DNA from: Deltaproteobacteria bacterium
GTDB lineage: Bacteria > Desulfobacterota > Binatia > UBA9968
Assembly: GCA_016183075.1 (NCBI GenBank)
Contig: JACPFH010000635.1
Location: 1 to 6,394 of the forward strand
DNA: 6,394 bases
Direction of reading: 5' to 3'
The notes beneath the pieces are model-generated. The model worked only from the letters and a program-made list of their open reading frames with translations, was not told where the DNA came from and ran no database searches. The first letter of the stretch is position 1; each line of letters begins with the position of its first letter. Of the stretch, positions 5,612-6,394 are shown piece after piece. Both the position numbers and the translations under genes were made by a program.

Positions 5612-6001
5612 GTGAAAAAGGCTTTATTGGTAGCTCTAGTTGCGGTCCTTCTGGTTCCGTCGACGAGCTTCGCGTATCACTGGGGACATCGATATCCTCC
5701 CCATCGAAGGGTTGTTGTTCGACATCACTACTACGGCGACGGGGGTGCCATTGCCGCCGGGGTCCTGGGAGGAATTGCGACCGGGATCATTTTGGATCGC
5801 ATCCTCATACCTCCCCCGCCTCCTCCGCCTGTTTATTATCCGCCCCCGGCCCCTCCACCCCCACGCGACCCGTATGACGCTGGATACTCCGAAGGCTACG
5901 GCCGGGGTGTCGAACGCGGGCGGTACGAGAGGTACGAACAGGGAAGAAGGCGCGGATATGAGGAGGGTTACGAAGACTCAAAGGGTGGTCGGATTTTTTA
6001 A
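5612..6001 (+). CDS. secreted protein with glycine zipper, polyproline and GxxxG repeat (129 aa)
   Basis: No named family is recognised with confidence. The order is: a signal peptide with cleavage after SFA (residue 21); a His/Arg/Tyr-rich segment (22-41); a glycine-rich hydrophobic stretch GGAIAAGVLGGIATGII (44-60) resembling glycine-zipper proteins; a proline-rich linker (67-84) with a run of seven prolines; then glycines at 91, 95, 99, 103, 111, 115 and 119, an exact four-residue period broken only by Arg107, with Tyr, Glu and Arg filling the gaps. The start is GTG at 5612, supported by GGAGG (5599-5603) 8 nt upstream and by the signal peptide; the ATG at 5607 is out of frame. It is probably envelope-located and co-transcribed with the lipoprotein upstream. 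The stop shares TTAA with the convergent gene. Confidence 0.82.
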   Translation: MKKALLVALVAVLLVPSTSFAYHWGHRYPPHRRVVVRHHYYGDGGAIAAGVLGGIATGIILDRILIPPPPPPPVYYPPPAPPPPRDPYDAGYSEGYGRGVERGRYERYEQGRRRGYEEGYEDSKGGRIF

Positions 6002-6394
6002 AGAGCCGGCATGACCTCTTTGGCAAACCGGCTTATTTTCTCCTTGCGCTCGGGCCAACGGCCGACCATGAATTGAAGCGCGATGTGCTCCACGCCGATC
6101 TCCTGGAAGCGCTTCAATGCCGCGATTAGCTGCTCCGGCGTGCCTTTCAGTGTATCTTCCTCCTGCGGCACCGGCTCTGTGGTGATGTCAATGGGACGGC
6201 AACAACAAGAGCGAACCTCGGCCGGGTCTCTGCCTGCCTCGATCGCCCATTTCCGAACGTTGCCGAAACGGGAGGCCAAATCCTGGGGCGTGATCTTCAC
6301 AAAGTAGGAGAACCAGGCATCGCCATACTTCGCCGCTCGCTTTTGGGCGGCTTCACTTTCCCCGCCGATCCAGATCGGGAAGCGAGGTTTCTGA
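5998..6394 (-). CDS. LLM-class (luciferase-like) oxidoreductase, probably F420- or flavin-dependent, C-terminal part
   Basis: The 131 visible residues are the C-terminal part of a luciferase-like TIM-barrel enzyme; the start lies beyond the right edge. Family marks are PRFPIWIGGESEAAQKRAA (the P.WIGG.S..A..RAA block), then KYGDAWF, a helical segment ITPQDLASRFGNVRKWAIEAGRDPAEV, a late motif GTPEQLIAALKRFQEIGVEHIAL, and a C-terminal FAKEVMPAL. Members use reduced F420 or FMN to reduce or monooxygenate small organic substrates. The cofactor cannot be settled from this fragment, because the N-terminal cofactor-binding residues are missing. A run of three cysteines (SCCCRP) replaces what is usually a hydrophobic strand. 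The GTG at 6300 is an internal valine, since the frame stays open to the window edge. It is convergent with the secreted protein gene. Confidence 0.9.
   Translation of the reverse strand, partial: QKPRFPIWIGGESEAAQKRAAKYGDAWFSYFVKITPQDLASRFGNVRKWAIEAGRDPAEVRSCCCRPIDITTEPVPQEEDTLKGTPEQLIAALKRFQEIGVEHIALQFMVGRWPERKEKISRFAKEVMPAL

Noticed and set aside
5296..5615. Alternative-frame open frames over the small lipoprotein
   Set aside because: They lack signal peptides and ribosome-binding sites, while the frame at 5339 has both.
5640..6014. Alternative-frame open frame of 124 codons over the secreted protein
   Set aside because: It overlaps a frame with a signal peptide and ordered repeats, and has no translation signal.
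5994..6022. Bidirectional terminator at the T-run and the AAAGAG/CTCTTT inverted repeat
   Set aside because: The 6-bp AT-rich stem with a 10-nt loop is weak, and the T-run lies on the wrong side for plus-strand termination; for the minus strand an A-run follows instead of T.

Overview
The window is a chromosomal stretch of moderately high GC from a bacterium. It probably comes from an uncultivated, soil- or groundwater-type lineage that uses F420-type luciferase-like enzymes and taurine/nitrate-type ABC importers; Methylomirabilota/Rokubacteria, Binatota or Desulfobacterota relatives would fit. That placement is inference from gene content and repeat style. No rRNA, tRNA, CRISPR array or complete insertion sequence is visible.

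Left edge (1-902): the N-terminal 206 residues of an ABC importer ATPase run leftward off the window. A divergent control region follows, with candidate promoters for both directions and a GC-only stem-loop (838-869) in the presumed leader of the rightward operon.

Centre (903-4432): a proton-translocating NAD(P) transhydrogenase in an unusual split. The first gene is a soluble NAD(H)-binding alpha1 subunit (pntAA). The second is one 600-residue polypeptide that fuses alpha2 (three membrane helices) to the whole beta subunit (membrane domain plus NADP(H)-binding domain). The join carries an extra hydrophobic helix in the place of the linker helix TM5 of the mitochondrial single-chain enzyme. 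A palindromic repeat in the 74-nt gap between the two genes pairs over the only good ribosome-binding sequence. A two-CBS-domain protein follows on the same strand after 51 nt, and then a short M48-type lipoprotein metalloprotease. All four could be co-transcribed, because no terminator is seen between them.

Right part (4999-6001): a 131-bp MITE-like element with 14-bp terminal inverted repeats, flanked by CTAG, sits directly on the protease stop codon. After it come a candidate promoter, a structured leader, and two tandem small envelope proteins: a Tyr/Arg-rich lipoprotein of 73 residues, and a 129-residue secreted protein with a glycine zipper, a polyproline stretch and a GxxxG repeat. Both have strong ribosome-binding sites.

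Right edge (5998-6394): the C-terminal 131 residues of a luciferase-like (LLM class) oxidoreductase come in on the minus strand. Its stop codon shares the palindrome TTAA with the stop of the secreted protein.

The best second-look items are the alpha2-beta fusion with its TM5-like linker, the apparent internal deletion in the M48 protease, the CTAG-flanked MITE, and the pair of small low-complexity envelope proteins. I do not see a complete novel defence or mobile system here.
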